64,000 bases of DNA from Pseudoalteromonas piratica (GCF_000788395.1 NZ_CP009888.1:806001-870000); one strand, 5' to 3'; positions 16,484-26,643 are shown, counted from the stretch's first letter. The notes: a model not told the origin generated them from the letters alone. A program made the numbers and translations.

Positions 16484-17650
16484 TTAGCCGAAAATAGTAC
16501 GCATCAAAGTGATGGTTTCATCAACGCTACGACCAGCAGCAACTTCTTTTACAATAGAATCGCGCATATTCTTAATATGTTGTGGCATATCTTCTGCTGC
16601 CAACGCACGATCAACCAATGCTTCAGCTGATTCTTTCCCGCGTTTACGGCCACTCGATTTTTCTGAGCTTGCGCGTTTCGGTTTATGAAGTGCTTTGTAG
16701 TAGTTAGAATTTTCTTTTGCATCGTCACTGTAATAAGCAAACCAACATGGTACTAATGCTTTGTACTGCCAAAGAGCTTGTTCTTCTTCGGCTTCAGGTG
16801 TTGTTGCAATAAACCAAGGTTGTTTGTGAATTGCCATAACTATGTCATGCCAGTAGCGGCCAAAGTCTTGGTTGTTTAATCTTACAAGGCCAAACGCTTG
16901 GCATAAGATATCAAGGCTTGCTGCTGTTACTGGGGTGAAAAAATCAGGGCGGCGCATGGCTAGTAAGCGTGTTGCCGGCGCAAGTGTGGCTTTTTCATTA
17001 TCAACTGCTGCAAATGCTGTAATGTAACCGTGAACAAAGTCCATGTAGTTTTCAAAGGTGATTTCACCTTCTAACGGAATATGACTAAGCGCATCATTTA
17101 AGTCAGTACAGCTGGTGGCAATCACATTATGTAGCGCTTTGGCTGTTTTGGTTGACGCAAACCATTCAACATCAAATTGATAGATGTTCGGATCATGTTT
17201 TGCCGTATGCTTTCCGGCAAACGCTAGCTTGTCTTCTTCAATCATATCAACCAGAGAGGTTTCACGAATACTCTCAATATGTTTAAGCAGTGCAATTTGC
17301 TCATCTAGCACAATGCGCTCTTTATTTTGCTGAATTGAATCAAATACAACTGGCCAAGGCGCAATACGTAGCGTTTTAATTTGGCTAATGCCAATACCCG
17401 CCTCTAGCTGTTGCTGAATTTTCTTTAAAATAGGTAGTTGGTTTGGTTCAAGTAGGTCAAAATTTACGCGTTTGCTTACAATATCAATTAACTCATAACA
17501 CCAGCCGGCAAAGTCTTCTGGATGGTTACTTACTTTTACGGCCATTAGGTTAAGGCTAACATCTGGAATGAGTTTTAAAATATTTTGGTAGATGTTTGCT
17601 TCCACTTCAGAAAGTGGCATTTTCGATGGCGACGTAAGCAATTTTTTCAT
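16484..17650 (-). CDS. conserved-looking protein of unknown function
   Basis: From the ATG at 17650 the product has 388 aa; an ATG at 17722 would add 24 residues of unnatural hydrophobic character, so I prefer 17650, though neither has a strong ribosome site. The protein is soluble, mostly helical by appearance, with tryptophan-rich stretches (FAGWCYELID, LRIAPWPVVFDSI, RYWHDIVMAIHKQPWFIA, ALVPCWFAYY) and a Lys/Ser/Arg-rich linker (KPKRASSEKSSGRKRGKES, near 305-325) before a C-terminal helix. No nucleotide-binding or catalytic motif is recognisable. I cannot assign a family. Confidence 0.6.
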   Translation of the reverse strand: MKKLLTSPSKMPLSEVEANIYQNILKLIPDVSLNLMAVKVSNHPEDFAGWCYELIDIVSKRVNFDLLEPNQLPILKKIQQQLEAGIGISQIKTLRIAPWPVVFDSIQQNKERIVLDEQIALLKHIESIRETSLVDMIEEDKLAFAGKHTAKHDPNIYQFDVEWFASTKTAKALHNVIATSCTDLNDALSHIPLEGEITFENYMDFVHGYITAFAAVDNEKATLAPATRLLAMRRPDFFTPVTAASLDILCQAFGLVRLNNQDFGRYWHDIVMAIHKQPWFIATTPEAEEEQALWQYKALVPCWFAYYSDDAKENSNYYKALHKPKRASSEKSSGRKRGKESAEALVDRALAAEDMPQHIKNMRDSIVKEVAAGRSVDETITLMRTIFG

Positions 17651-17755
17651 AATTAGTAAGTGACCCCAATATAATATTAACAATGTCCTGCAAAGCGTTA
17701 CGCTAAGCGGGCTGTGGATCATACTGAGATCTAATTTTGATGCAATATTGACTTC

Positions 17756-18793
17756 TTAAATTTCGCGCCTGAGTTGACTAAAAACTTGAAGGTCATGGGT
17801 TTTATTTTTCCAAACGCCTTTTTCACGCATTACACCATCTAAATGAAAACCAAGTTTGGTAAACAACATAGACGAAGCAGTGTTTTCAGGTAGTACTTCC
17901 GCTTCAATACGATTTAAAGAGGCGATATGGGTAAACATCCATTTTGTCATAGTAGTAATAGCACTCGATGCGAAACCTTGTTGCCAGAAATCAGGGTGGA
18001 TCTCGATACTAATTTTCGCTGTGCGTATTGCGAAATCATATTTGTATCCACAACTGCCAACAATTTGTTTATGCGAGTTGCACTGTATTAACCAGCGATG
18101 CCCGTTACCTTGTCTGCGTATTAATTCATCTTGCTCAATAAGTGTTTTTGCTTCTGCTAGGCTTTTCATAGTTGGAAGATCGTAAAACTCACACACCTTT
18201 GAACTAGAAAAAAGATGGAAAACAGCTTCAGCCTGTGCCTGTGTTTGTTCAACTAACGTGAACTTGTCGGATGTGATTTCAGGAAAGTTATCAATACTTA
18301 GGTGAATTAAATGATGCCCCCACTTTTCATAGCGTTTCTGCTCTACAAGACCAAGATTAGTGAGTATTTTATGTGATGCGGTATTAGCAACATCTACCTC
18401 ACCAACAATATAAGAAAGGCCGAGTTGGTTAAATGCGTATTCAAGTGCAGCGCGACTTGCTTCCATGCCTAACCCTTTCCCCCAATATTCTGGCAGCATA
18501 CGGTAGCCGATATCCGGTGCATTTAACTCAGGTTCATATTTTAATCCACAAAACCCAATCACTTGATTATTCTCTTTGAGGATTATGGCAAAGCGTGCAT
18601 AGCCAATCTCGTTATATTCTTTTAACCAAATATTGCGAATAATATTTTCGGCATCGTTTATGGTGTTCACCCAACCAGCGTCTCCAGTGTAACGGGTGAC
18701 ATCTTCATTACTGCTAAATTTAAAAACTTGCTCAGCATCTTCGAGCGTAAATTGCCGCATAAGCATTCGAGGTGTTTCAATTAATGTGTTCAT
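17756..18793 (-). CDS. tandem GNAT acetyltransferase (two RimJ/RimL-type domains)
   Basis: The 345-aa protein consists of two GNAT domains. The first (1-170) starts IETPRMLMRQFTLEDAEQVFKF and carries the acetyl-CoA loop YWGKGLGMEASRAAL. The second (about 180-345) has FWQQGFASSAITTMTKWMF and ENTASSMLFTKLGF. Both resemble the RimJ/RimL branch (Acetyltransf_3), which acetylates amino groups of proteins or small molecules. The second domain's loop (QQGFAS) deviates from the Q/RxxGxG/A consensus. It is divergent from a MocR-like gene 87 bp away, so may be its target. Confidence 0.86.
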   Translation of the reverse strand: MNTLIETPRMLMRQFTLEDAEQVFKFSSNEDVTRYTGDAGWVNTINDAENIIRNIWLKEYNEIGYARFAIILKENNQVIGFCGLKYEPELNAPDIGYRMLPEYWGKGLGMEASRAALEYAFNQLGLSYIVGEVDVANTASHKILTNLGLVEQKRYEKWGHHLIHLSIDNFPEITSDKFTLVEQTQAQAEAVFHLFSSSKVCEFYDLPTMKSLAEAKTLIEQDELIRRQGNGHRWLIQCNSHKQIVGSCGYKYDFAIRTAKISIEIHPDFWQQGFASSAITTMTKWMFTHIASLNRIEAEVLPENTASSMLFTKLGFHLDGVMREKGVWKNKTHDLQVFSQLRREI

Positions 18794-18880
18794 ATTGACT
18801 CCTTTTCTGTAATGCTTTAAATCTTAATTTTCAGATCAAATACATAACAGATACAGTTTCTGATTTTTTTTAGGGTACAG

Positions 18881-20302
18881 ATGCCGCATTTTAAATATCG
18901 CCAACTGACAGATTATTACCATCAGCTTATTGTTTCGGGTGAGTACGTTAACGGAGACAAGTTGCCATCCGTAAGAGCTTTGAGCAAAGAACATAATGTG
19001 TCAATTAGTACCTCGACCAAGGTATTAAATGAATTAGAGTTAGCCGGACTAGTAACAGCGAAAGCAAAATCGGGGTATTTCGTTACACAACAAAATGATG
19101 ATTTATTGTTTGGCTTCGGTGACAAGGTAATTAATAAACGTGATTTAAATGCGCTATCACTTGCAGAGTCGGTGCAATACTCTTTCAATGATGAATCTAT
19201 TTTACCGCTGTCGTGTACAGGCCCCTCTACGGTGCTTGATAATGAAGCGACTCTTAATAAATTTTATCGAAAAGCGTTTTCAAAAAGACCTTTTCGGTTG
19301 CAGCAAGACAACTTTGAGTTGGGGTTACCAGAACTACGTTATGCGCTGGCTAAGCATTTAGAATTTAGCCAAGAGTTACAATTTAGCGAAAATATTTTAA
19401 TCACGCATGGGCGTAGCGATGCACTAAATCTAGCATTGGTTTCACTCGGCCTATTGCATGAAAAGGTGGCTGTTGAAGCGCCTTGCTCATTTTTTATTAA
19501 TGCTAACTTGCAGCAGCTGAACATCGAAACGGTGGCTGTACCTATGCAGGCCGATTTTACTAAAGAAATCGCTTTGATGGATGAGGCGTTTCTGTCTGAG
19601 CCATTTAGGGCTTATATCTTTAATCCAAACTTTAATGATCCAACCGGTCGGCTACTGAGTGATGATAATAAACAAGCATTAATAACCTGGGCGCAATCTC
19701 GCAATGTGATTTTAATCGAATATGATCGAGGGGAGCTCTATTTTTCTGGTCAGCGTCCAAAGTCGATTATCCATTTACTGCAGAGCCATCATAAAACACC
19801 CGCAATTAGTATTGGGGATTTCTCCGATACGGTCAGTTTCAGTTTTTCACTCGGTTACATGGTGTGCCATCAATGCGTTGATATGTGTTCTTTTACCAAA
19901 CATATTACTGTTGAAAAACCCGATATGATAAGTCAAATGATGTTAAGTGAAATGATAACGTCATTGGAATATCGCAAACTTTTAGCAAGGTTACGTAAAC
20001 AAATGTGGCAGCAGTACTGTTTAACAAAGGCTTTGTTAAAACCCCTTTATTCACATTTGAGCGTAGCTGTTGTAAAAGGTGGACCATGTATTTGGTTTAA
20101 ACTACCTCGCGGTAAAAGTTCTGAGCTTCTATTTCAACGTTTACTCAAGCGTAATATTGCGATTGCACCAGGAAAAATGTTTTTAGCAAATAATGATTTT
20201 GAAAACTATTTTAGAATTACTTTTGCTTTGCCATGGGAACCCAGAATGGTCGAAGGGTTAAGTGTGCTGGTTGAAGAAACCTTATTATTTTTAGCAAGCT
20301 AG
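18881..20302 (+). CDS. MocR-type GntR regulator with aminotransferase-like domain lacking the PLP lysine
   Basis: The 473-aa protein starts with a GntR winged helix (residues 1-75: LPSVRALSKEHNVSISTSTKVLNELELAGLVTAKAKSGYFV) and continues as a class I aminotransferase fold (about 100-473), including FNPNFNDPTGRLLS. In MocR proteins PLP is bound by Lys in a block like FSKTLxPGLRLGY. Here the block reads FSDTVSFSFSLGY, with Asp316 at the lysine position and Ser at the Arg. So Schiff-base formation is not expected. AGGGTACAG before the ATG is an acceptable ribosome site. Likely regulates the divergent double-GNAT gene or itself. Confidence 0.85.
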   Translation: MPHFKYRQLTDYYHQLIVSGEYVNGDKLPSVRALSKEHNVSISTSTKVLNELELAGLVTAKAKSGYFVTQQNDDLLFGFGDKVINKRDLNALSLAESVQYSFNDESILPLSCTGPSTVLDNEATLNKFYRKAFSKRPFRLQQDNFELGLPELRYALAKHLEFSQELQFSENILITHGRSDALNLALVSLGLLHEKVAVEAPCSFFINANLQQLNIETVAVPMQADFTKEIALMDEAFLSEPFRAYIFNPNFNDPTGRLLSDDNKQALITWAQSRNVILIEYDRGELYFSGQRPKSIIHLLQSHHKTPAISIGDFSDTVSFSFSLGYMVCHQCVDMCSFTKHITVEKPDMISQMMLSEMITSLEYRKLLARLRKQMWQQYCLTKALLKPLYSHLSVAVVKGGPCIWFKLPRGKSSELLFQRLLKRNIAIAPGKMFLANNDFENYFRITFALPWEPRMVEGLSVLVEETLLFLAS

Positions 20303-20361
20303 GTTTTAACTTTAGTGGGCCTTAGCTATAGTAGCGATAGGTGTGAATTAAGGGACAAACA

Positions 20362-22299
20362 ATGAAAACGTTCGCAAAAGTTATTGGATTTTTATTTTTA
20401 GGCATTGTTGCATTAATAGTGGCGCTGCCATTTATTATTCCAGTCGATTATATTTTTAAGCAAGTTACACAGTCTGTTGAACAAACAACAGGGCGTACGC
20501 TCGAAATTAAAGGTGATAAAACCCTCTCTGTTTTCCCAAAGCTAAAGCTTGAGCTGAACGATGTAGCATTTTCAAACTTTAAACAGGGTTCACAGCCCAG
20601 TATGGCATCGATGGACCAACTGGCCATTCATATTCCTTACCTTTCAGTGCTCACAGGTGATATCAAACTGGAGAAGTTTGTTATTAATAATCCAAGTATT
20701 CTATTAGAGAAGATGCCAAATGGTGATGTGAATTGGCAACTGGTTAAGACTACTGGTGCGCAAGATGAAAACTCAAGGTCTTCTCAGCAAGGCGCTTCGC
20801 AAGGGTTACCTGAAGGGCTTGATATTCAATTAGGCGAAGTTGCGATTTATGGCGGTAGCTTTACATTTATCGATCATCAAAATAATACATCGCAAAAAGT
20901 AACAGATTTAGATTTAGCTATTAAATTACCTTCGCTCAAAAAGGAGCTGAAAGTAGAAGGCGCAGTTACTTATATGGCTGAGAAGTTTGAATTAGATGTC
21001 ACACTTAACACACCAGAAAAACTATTGTTAGGCCAAGACTTTACGTTAAAAACCTTATTAGATTCACGTTTGGTGTCCCTTACCTTTGATGGGTTAGTTG
21101 CAAAACAGATGACTGATTTTAGTGGTAAATTAGAAGTGACGGGCGATTCGGTTAAAGCGCTTGCTAAGTGGCAAAATCAAGCGCTCATAGCGAAAGACAA
21201 TGCATTTAATAAATTTTCAATTGTGTCTGAAATGCGTTTTGTCGGACAAGAGCTTAATTTATCTAAGCTCGATGCCAGCTTAGATGAACTAGCAATTAAA
21301 GGCTCCGCCAAACTAGCGTTAACAAATGTGCCTAAGATTACTGCCAATGTTGATTTAGGTATGTTGAATGTTAACCCTTACTTACCTGAATCAATTGATG
21401 TACCTGAAGAATCAAAAGAGCAAACAACTCAAACGCCAAGCGAGCCGCAACCCATCGCTTGGGATGACAGTGAAATCGACTTATCTGCGCTTAACATTGT
21501 TAATGCTGATATTAAAGTTGCGGCGACAGGTTTTCAATTTAAAGAAATTAAACTTGGTGAAACTAAGTTATCACTGAAACTTAATAATGGTACGGCACAA
21601 CTTGGCCTAGATAAGTTTAAAGCGTATGAAGGTGATGGAACCGGGCAGATTGTATTGGTTGCTAAACGTGCACCCTATAAAATGAATACGTCATTCTCAT
21701 TTGAAGGTATTCAGGCTGAACCTTTGCTTAGTGATGCTGTGGGCTTTGACAAATTAATGGGTAAAGGGGAGCTAACTATTGCGCTTAACACCCAAGGCCA
21801 ATCTCAAAAAGAGTTTGTAAATGCATTACATGGTGCAATTGGTTTTGGTTTTAAAGATGGTGCCGTTAAAGGCGCTAACATTGCAGCGATGGTGCGCAGT
21901 GCTGAACAGCTTATTAATGGTGGTGGCCTTGACGCAAAAGGGTTGGAAAAAGGGTTTGATAATGCAGAGAAAACCGATTTCTCAGCGCTTACAGGTAATT
22001 TTCAATTTGTTGATGGTGTGAGTAAGCAAAATGACTTATCGCTGAAAAGTCCGCTGATTCGTGTTTCTGGTAATGGTGATATTGATTTGCCGGCAACTAA
22101 AATTAACTATCGCTTAGTGACTGGCATTGTTGATTCAATCGAAGGGCAAGGCACACAAGATCAAAGCACAGGCTTTAAAATTCCAATTCGTATTAAAGGG
22201 CCATTTCACGATGTGCAAGTTAAACCTGATATTGGTGATGCAGCAAAAGATAAAGCCAAAGATAAAATTAAAGACAAACTAAAAAGTTTATTTAATTAA
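20362..22299 (+). CDS. AsmA family protein
   Basis: The 645-aa protein has an N-terminal membrane anchor (KVIGFLFLGIVALIVALPFIIP, about 6-27) followed by the AsmA signature GRTLEIKGDKTLSVFPKLKLELNDVAFSN. The long periplasmic part is beta-rich with a Gln/Ser linker near 140-150 and the conserved C-terminal block QSQKEFVNALHGAIGFGFKDGAVKGANIA. The Lys/Asp-rich tail (KDKAKDKIKDKLKS) is helical. AsmA-like proteins act between inner and outer membranes in lipid transport and outer membrane homeostasis. AGGGAC lies upstream of the ATG. It stands just before the spc operon, where the S10 operon would normally be. Confidence 0.9.
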   Translation: MKTFAKVIGFLFLGIVALIVALPFIIPVDYIFKQVTQSVEQTTGRTLEIKGDKTLSVFPKLKLELNDVAFSNFKQGSQPSMASMDQLAIHIPYLSVLTGDIKLEKFVINNPSILLEKMPNGDVNWQLVKTTGAQDENSRSSQQGASQGLPEGLDIQLGEVAIYGGSFTFIDHQNNTSQKVTDLDLAIKLPSLKKELKVEGAVTYMAEKFELDVTLNTPEKLLLGQDFTLKTLLDSRLVSLTFDGLVAKQMTDFSGKLEVTGDSVKALAKWQNQALIAKDNAFNKFSIVSEMRFVGQELNLSKLDASLDELAIKGSAKLALTNVPKITANVDLGMLNVNPYLPESIDVPEESKEQTTQTPSEPQPIAWDDSEIDLSALNIVNADIKVAATGFQFKEIKLGETKLSLKLNNGTAQLGLDKFKAYEGDGTGQIVLVAKRAPYKMNTSFSFEGIQAEPLLSDAVGFDKLMGKGELTIALNTQGQSQKEFVNALHGAIGFGFKDGAVKGANIAAMVRSAEQLINGGGLDAKGLEKGFDNAEKTDFSALTGNFQFVDGVSKQNDLSLKSPLIRVSGNGDIDLPATKINYRLVTGIVDSIEGQGTQDQSTGFKIPIRIKGPFHDVQVKPDIGDAAKDKAKDKIKDKLKSLFN

Positions 22300-22311
22300 A
22301 GATGATTTAAT

Positions 22312-22346
22312 AAGGCTTTGTAAACGAGTTTAGTGAACAAAGCCTT
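22312..22346 (+). terminator. hairpin after asmA-like gene
   Basis: AAGGCTTTGT / ACAAAGCCTT, perfect 10-bp stem with a 15-base loop, 12 bases past the stop. No T-run follows. Confidence 0.55.
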
Positions 22347-22422
22347 CAACGCTTGATATTCAAATTTTATCCCCCATTTTGTTTAACAGTAAAACTGAAT
22401 AGTGCTGTATGTTTTTTAAACT

Positions 22423-22446
22423 CCTTGTTATTGCAAGGCTTTTTTT
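22423..22446 (+). terminator. second, short terminator before the spc promoter
   Basis: CCTTG / CAAGG stem with a 6-base loop followed by CTTTTTTA. The stem is short but the T-run is good. With the upstream hairpin it insulates the spc operon from asmA. Confidence 0.55.
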
Positions 22447-22504
22447 ATCATTGGTTTAAGCATTAAATTAATTAAAAAATAACCTACCACTTATCCATGT
22501 TTGC

Positions 22505-22513
22505 TGGTACAAT
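22505..22513 (+). promoter_or_regulatory. candidate spc operon promoter (extended -10)
   Basis: TGGTACAAT: an extended TGn motif and a -10 TACAAT (22508-22513), followed by a GC-rich discriminator TGCCCGCCC. The -35 region is weak. A start near 22520 would give a leader of about 100 nt before rplN. This gap (22300-22622) otherwise holds only the two hairpins. Confidence 0.6.
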
Positions 22514-22622
22514 TGCCCGCCCTTGAGCTGTCGATGACACGCTTAATGGTGAACAAATAAACGTTTAGGTCGTGAATTTGTATGAATTTACGGCAAATTT
22601 TAACTACACCGGAGCATATAAA

Positions 22623-22991
22623 ATGATCCAAATGCAAACTCAGCTGGACGTTGCTGATAACAGCGGCGCTCGCAAAGTGCAGTGTATTAAAGTCCTTGGC
22701 GGTTCGCACCGTCGCTACGCAGCGATTGGCGATATCATCAAAGTTTCTGTTAAAGAAGCGATTCCTCGCGGTAAAGTGAAGAAAGGTGATGTTAAAAACG
22801 CAGTAGTTGTGCGTACTAAAAAAGGCGTTCGTCGTCCAGACGGCTCTTTAATCCGTTTCGATAGCAATGCGGCAGTAATCTTAAACGATAGCTTACAGCC
22901 AATTGGTACTCGTATCTTTGGCCCTGTGACTCGTGAACTTCGTAACGATAAGTTCATGAAGATCGTTTCACTAGCCCCAGAAGTACTATAA
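22623..22991 (+). CDS. rplN: 50S ribosomal protein L14
   Basis: 122 aa, beginning [28 protein letters not shown], the canonical L14 N-terminus, and ending [17 protein letters not shown] upstream of 22623 fixes the start; an in-frame ATG 17 codons earlier lacks a ribosome site. L14 binds 23S rRNA and forms an intersubunit bridge. First gene of the spc operon here, preceded by its own promoter instead of rpsQ. Confidence 0.99.
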   Translation: MIQMQTQLDVADNSGARKVQCIKVLGGSHRRYAAIGDIIKVSVKEAIPRGKVKKGDVKNAVVVRTKKGVRRPDGSLIRFDSNAAVILNDSLQPIGTRIFGPVTRELRNDKFMKIVSLAPEVL

Positions 22992-23001
22992 GGAGTCGAT
23001 C

Positions 23002-23316
23002 ATGGCAGCAAAAATCCGTCGTGATGACGAAGTAATCGTACTTGCAGGTAAAGACAAAGGTAAGCGCGGCAAAGTGCTTTCAGTTGTAACTGAATCTAGT
23101 CGAGTATTTGTTGAAGGCGTTAACTTAATCAAGAAGCACCAGAAGCCAGTTCCTCAGTTGAACCAGCCAGGCGGTATTGTTGAGAAAGAAGCGTCAATCG
23201 ACGTATCAAACGTAGCGATCTTTAACCAGGAAACTGGTAAAGCGGATCGTGTAGGTTTCAAGATTGAAGATGGTAAGAAAGTACGTATCTTCAAATCTAC
23301 CGGTAAAACTATCTAA
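23002..23316 (+). CDS. rplX: 50S ribosomal protein L24
   Basis: 104 aa with the KOW motif near the start ([21 protein letters not shown]). An assembly initiator protein of the large subunit that contacts domain I of 23S rRNA. Starts 10 bp after rplN with AGGAG. Confidence 0.99.
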   Translation: MAAKIRRDDEVIVLAGKDKGKRGKVLSVVTESSRVFVEGVNLIKKHQKPVPQLNQPGGIVEKEASIDVSNVAIFNQETGKADRVGFKIEDGKKVRIFKSTGKTI

Positions 23317-23331
23317 TAGTCGGAGTATACG

Positions 23332-23871
23332 ATGGCGAAACTGCATGAAGTATATAAAGACAAAGTAGTAGCTGAACTAGTAAAAGAGTTCAACTACAGC
23401 TCTGTCATGCAAGTCCCTCGAATTGAGAAAATCACCCTTAACATGGGTGTGGGCGAAGCCCTAGCGGACAAAAAGATTCTAGAGAACGCGGTAAGCGACC
23501 TAGAAGCTATCTCTGGTCAGAAGCCACTTATCACTAAAGCTCGCAAATCTGTTGCTGGCTTTAAGATTCGTGAAGGCTATCCGATCGGTTGTAAAGTAAC
23601 CCTACGCGGTGAGCGTATGTGGGATTTCCTAGAGCGTTTAGTCTCTATTGCGATGCCACGTATTCGTGACTTCCGCGGTGTTAGCGCTAAGTCTTTTGAC
23701 GGTCGCGGTAACTATTCTATGGGCGTACGTGAGCAAATCATCTTCCCAGAAATTGATTATGATAAAGTAGACCGCGTTCGCGGTATGGATATCACAATCA
23801 CTACTTCTGCGAAAAGTGATGAGGAAGGCCGTGCGTTGTTAACAGCGTTTAACTTCCCATTCAAGAAATAA
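23332..23871 (+). CDS. rplE: 50S ribosomal protein L5
   Basis: 179 aa, full length, with the L5 signature [15 protein letters not shown] and the C-terminal block [19 protein letters not shown]. It binds 5S rRNA and the central protuberance. In E. coli S8 represses the spc operon by binding near the rplX-rplE junction; the 15-bp junction here was not resolved as a structure. Confidence 0.99.
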   Translation: MAKLHEVYKDKVVAELVKEFNYSSVMQVPRIEKITLNMGVGEALADKKILENAVSDLEAISGQKPLITKARKSVAGFKIREGYPIGCKVTLRGERMWDFLERLVSIAMPRIRDFRGVSAKSFDGRGNYSMGVREQIIFPEIDYDKVDRVRGMDITITTSAKSDEEGRALLTAFNFPFKK

Positions 23872-23881
23872 GGGTAGGGTT

Positions 23882-24187
23882 ATGGCAAAGAATTCAATGA
23901 AAGCGCGCGAAGCAAAGCGCACTAAACTAGTTGCTCAGTACGCTGAAAAGCGCGCAGCACTAAAAGCAATCATCTCTGACGTAAATGCGTCTGAAGATGA
24001 TCGTTGGGACGCGGTATTAAAGCTTCAAAGCCTTCCGCGTGATTCAAGCCCTGCACGTCAACGTAATCGTTGTAACATCACGGGCCGCCCACATGGTTAC
24101 CTTCGTAAGTTCGGCTTAAGCCGTATCAAATTACGCGAAGCTGCTATGCGCGGTGAAGTTCCTGGCCTTAAAAAGGCTTCTTGGTAA
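23882..24187 (+). CDS. rpsN: 30S ribosomal protein S14 (101-aa, zinc-free form)
   Basis: 101 aa, [20 protein letters not shown], with [41 protein letters not shown] at the end. The CxxC pairs of the short zinc form are absent, so this is the long form typical of gammaproteobacteria. Located in the head of the 30S subunit. Confidence 0.99.
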   Translation: MAKNSMKAREAKRTKLVAQYAEKRAALKAIISDVNASEDDRWDAVLKLQSLPRDSSPARQRNRCNITGRPHGYLRKFGLSRIKLREAAMRGEVPGLKKASW

Positions 24188-24208
24188 TAGAATCACGGGA
24201 GTAAGACA

Positions 24209-24601
24209 ATGAGCTTGCAAGATCCAATCGCGGATATGTTTACACGTGTTCGTAACGGCCAACAGGCTAAGAAGGTTTCAGTATCTATGCCTTCTTCAAA
24301 GCTAAAAGTTGCTGTTGCAAAACTACTTAAAGAAGAAGGTTACATCACAGACTACGCTGTAGCTGGTGACGTAAAACCTGAGCTTTCTGTAGAATTAAAA
24401 TATTTCGAAGGCAAAGCTGTAATCGAGTCTCTACAGCGCGTTAGCCGTCCTGGTCTACGTATCTACAAGAAACGTGACGACTTACCAAAGGTAATGGGCG
24501 GTTTAGGTATTGCTATCGTTTCAACTTCTAAAGGCTTGATGACTGACCGTGCTGCACGTGGTGCTGGTATCGGTGGTGAAATCATCGGCTTTGTAGCTTA
24601 A
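24209..24601 (+). CDS. rpsH: 30S ribosomal protein S8
   Basis: 130 aa starting [18 protein letters not shown] and ending with the typical [17 protein letters not shown] block. A primary 16S binder and, in E. coli, the autogenous repressor of the spc operon. GGGAG upstream. Confidence 0.99.
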   Translation: MSLQDPIADMFTRVRNGQQAKKVSVSMPSSKLKVAVAKLLKEEGYITDYAVAGDVKPELSVELKYFEGKAVIESLQRVSRPGLRIYKKRDDLPKVMGGLGIAIVSTSKGLMTDRAARGAGIGGEIIGFVA

Positions 24602-24614
24602 TCGGAGGGGAACT

Positions 24615-25148
24615 ATGTCTCGCGTAGCAAAGGCACCTATCAATGTTCCTGCCGGTGTAGAAGTTACACTTGCTGGTCAGGACATCAAAGTTAAAGGTAA
24701 AAGCGGTGAGTTAACTCGCACTATCAACGACGCTGTTGAAGTAACGCTTGAAGAAAACGTAATCAAAACTCTTCCTCGTGAAGGTTTTGCTGACGGCTGG
24801 GCACAAGCAGGTACTGCTCGTGCACTAATCAACAACATGGTTGTTGGTGCAGGCGAAGGTTACGAGAAAAAACTTCAGCTAGTTGGTGTTGGTTACCGTG
24901 CAGCAGCTAAGGGTAAAGTATTAGACTTAACGCTTGGTTTCTCACACCCTGTGAACTTCCCAGTTCCAGAAGGTATCACTGTTGAAACACCTAGCCAAAC
25001 TGAAATTGTGGTTAAAGGCGCAGATAAGCAGTTAGTTGGCCAAGTTGCTGCTAACATTCGCGCATACCGTGAGCCAGAGCCGTATAAAGGTAAAGGTGTA
25101 CGTTATGCTGATGAACACGTGCGTCGCAAAGAAGCCAAGAAGAAGTAA
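24615..25148 (+). CDS. rplF: 50S ribosomal protein L6
   Basis: 177 aa, [17 protein letters not shown] at the start and the L6 signature [24 protein letters not shown] at the end. Two L6 domains, as usual. Located near the factor-binding site. GGAGGGG precedes the ATG. Confidence 0.99.
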   Translation: MSRVAKAPINVPAGVEVTLAGQDIKVKGKSGELTRTINDAVEVTLEENVIKTLPREGFADGWAQAGTARALINNMVVGAGEGYEKKLQLVGVGYRAAAKGKVLDLTLGFSHPVNFPVPEGITVETPSQTEIVVKGADKQLVGQVAANIRAYREPEPYKGKGVRYADEHVRRKEAKKK

Positions 25149-25157
25149 GGTAGAACG

Positions 25158-25508
25158 ATGGATAAGAAAACAGCTCGTCTACGTCGTGCAAAACGCACTC
25201 GTAGAAACTTTATTGAACAAGGCGCAACTCGCCTAGTTATCCACCGCACTCCACGTCACATTTACGCGCAAGTTGTAAATCCTGAGGGTGTAGTGGTAGC
25301 TGCTGCTTCTACTGTAGAAAAAGCGATTAGTGGTTCTATCGAAGGCACAAGCAATGTTGCAGCTGCGCAAGCAGTTGGTAAAGCAGTTGCTGAACGTGCA
25401 GTTGAGAAAGGTATCGCTAAATTATCTTTTGATCGCAGTGGTTTTAAATATCACGGCCGTGTTAAGGCGCTTGCTGATGCAGCGCGTGAAGCCGGTTTAC
25501 AATTCTAG
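25158..25508 (+). CDS. rplR: 50S ribosomal protein L18
   Basis: 116 aa, [39 protein letters not shown], ending [17 protein letters not shown]. Binds 5S rRNA with L5. Starts 9 bp after rplF. Confidence 0.99.
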   Translation: MDKKTARLRRAKRTRRNFIEQGATRLVIHRTPRHIYAQVVNPEGVVVAAASTVEKAISGSIEGTSNVAAAQAVGKAVAERAVEKGIAKLSFDRSGFKYHGRVKALADAAREAGLQF

Positions 25509-25517
25509 GAGCAGAGA

Positions 25518-26018
25518 ATGGCTAACGTAGAAGTAAAGCAACCTGAATTAGCTGAAAAGCTAGTTGCAGTAAACCGCGTTTCTAAAGTAGTTAAAGGTGG
25601 TCGTATCTTTAGCTTCACAGCACTAACTGTAGTTGGTGATGGCGCTGGTAAAGTAGGTTTTGGTTACGGTAAAGCACGTGAAGTTCCTGCTGCTATTCAA
25701 AAGGCAATGGAAAAAGCACGTCGTAACATGGTAAACGTAGAATTAAACGGAAACACGTTACAGCACCCAATCAAGGGTCGTCACGCTGGTTCTAAAGTAT
25801 ACATGCAGCCAGCTGCTGAAGGTACAGGTATCATCGCCGGTGGTGCGATGCGTGCAGTACTAGAAGTAGTAGGTGTACATAACGTACTTTCTAAAGCATA
25901 TGGTTCTACTAACCCAATCAACGTAGTTCGTGCAACAATTAAAGCTCTTGACAACATGAAGTCACCAGAAGCTGTTGCTGCGAAGCGTGGTTTAAGCGTT
26001 GATAACATCCTGGGGTAA
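25518..26018 (+). CDS. rpsE: 30S ribosomal protein S5
   Basis: 166 aa with the S5 double-stranded RNA-binding block [35 protein letters not shown] and a standard C-terminal domain. Part of the mRNA entry tunnel and accuracy centre. Starts 9 bp after rplR with AGGAG. Confidence 0.99.
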   Translation: MANVEVKQPELAEKLVAVNRVSKVVKGGRIFSFTALTVVGDGAGKVGFGYGKAREVPAAIQKAMEKARRNMVNVELNGNTLQHPIKGRHAGSKVYMQPAAEGTGIIAGGAMRAVLEVVGVHNVLSKAYGSTNPINVVRATIKALDNMKSPEAVAAKRGLSVDNILG

Positions 26019-26024
26019 GACACG

Positions 26025-26204
26025 ATGGCAAATACAGTAAAAGTAACTCAAGTAAAGAGCTCTATCGGTCGTTTACCGAAGCATAAAGCTACTTTACGTG
26101 GTCTTGGTTTACGTCGTATCAACCACACAGTGGAGTTAGAAGATACTCCTTGTGTACGTGGTATGATCAATCAAGTGTCTTACATGGTTAAGGTTGAGGG
26201 TTAA
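26025..26204 (+). CDS. rpmD: 50S ribosomal protein L30
   Basis: A 59-aa frame opening [20 protein letters not shown] and closing [26 protein letters not shown], standard L30. It begins 6 bp after rpsE and ends 4 bp before rplO, so translation is probably coupled. Confidence 0.97.
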   Translation: MANTVKVTQVKSSIGRLPKHKATLRGLGLRRINHTVELEDTPCVRGMINQVSYMVKVEG

Positions 26205-26208
26205 TTCG

Positions 26209-26643
26209 ATGCAATTGAATACACTTTCTCCTGCAGTAGGTGCAAAAAAACCTGGTAAACGTGTTGGTCGTGGTATCGGTTCTGGTCTTGGTAAGACTGG
26301 TGGTCGTGGTCACAAAGGTCAAAAGTCACGTTCAGGTGGTAAAGTACGCGTTGGTTTTGAAGGCGGTCAAATGCCTATGCAACGTCGTCTACCTAAGTTC
26401 GGTTTCACTTCACGCAAATCTCTAGTATCTGCAGAAGTGAACCTGTTCGAAATCGCTAAAGTTGAAGGCGATGTGGTAGAACTAAGCACACTACAAGCAG
26501 CTGGTATTGTTAAAAAGAACATTCAGTTCGTTAAAGTAGTTAAATCTGGCGAAGTTTCTCGCGCGGTTACCGTTAAAGGTCTTAAAGTGACTAAAGGTGC
26601 TCGTGAAGCGATTGAAGCTGCCGGAGGCAAGATAGAAGAATAA
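26209..26643 (+). CDS. rplO: 50S ribosomal protein L15
   Basis: 144 aa from the ATG at 26209 ([38 protein letters not shown]), as in other gammaproteobacteria. A long Gly/Arg-rich N-terminal tail penetrates 23S rRNA. The only ribosome site lies within the last rpmD codons, consistent with coupling. Confidence 0.98.
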   Translation: MQLNTLSPAVGAKKPGKRVGRGIGSGLGKTGGRGHKGQKSRSGGKVRVGFEGGQMPMQRRLPKFGFTSRKSLVSAEVNLFEIAKVEGDVVELSTLQAAGIVKKNIQFVKVVKSGEVSRAVTVKGLKVTKGAREAIEAAGGKIEE

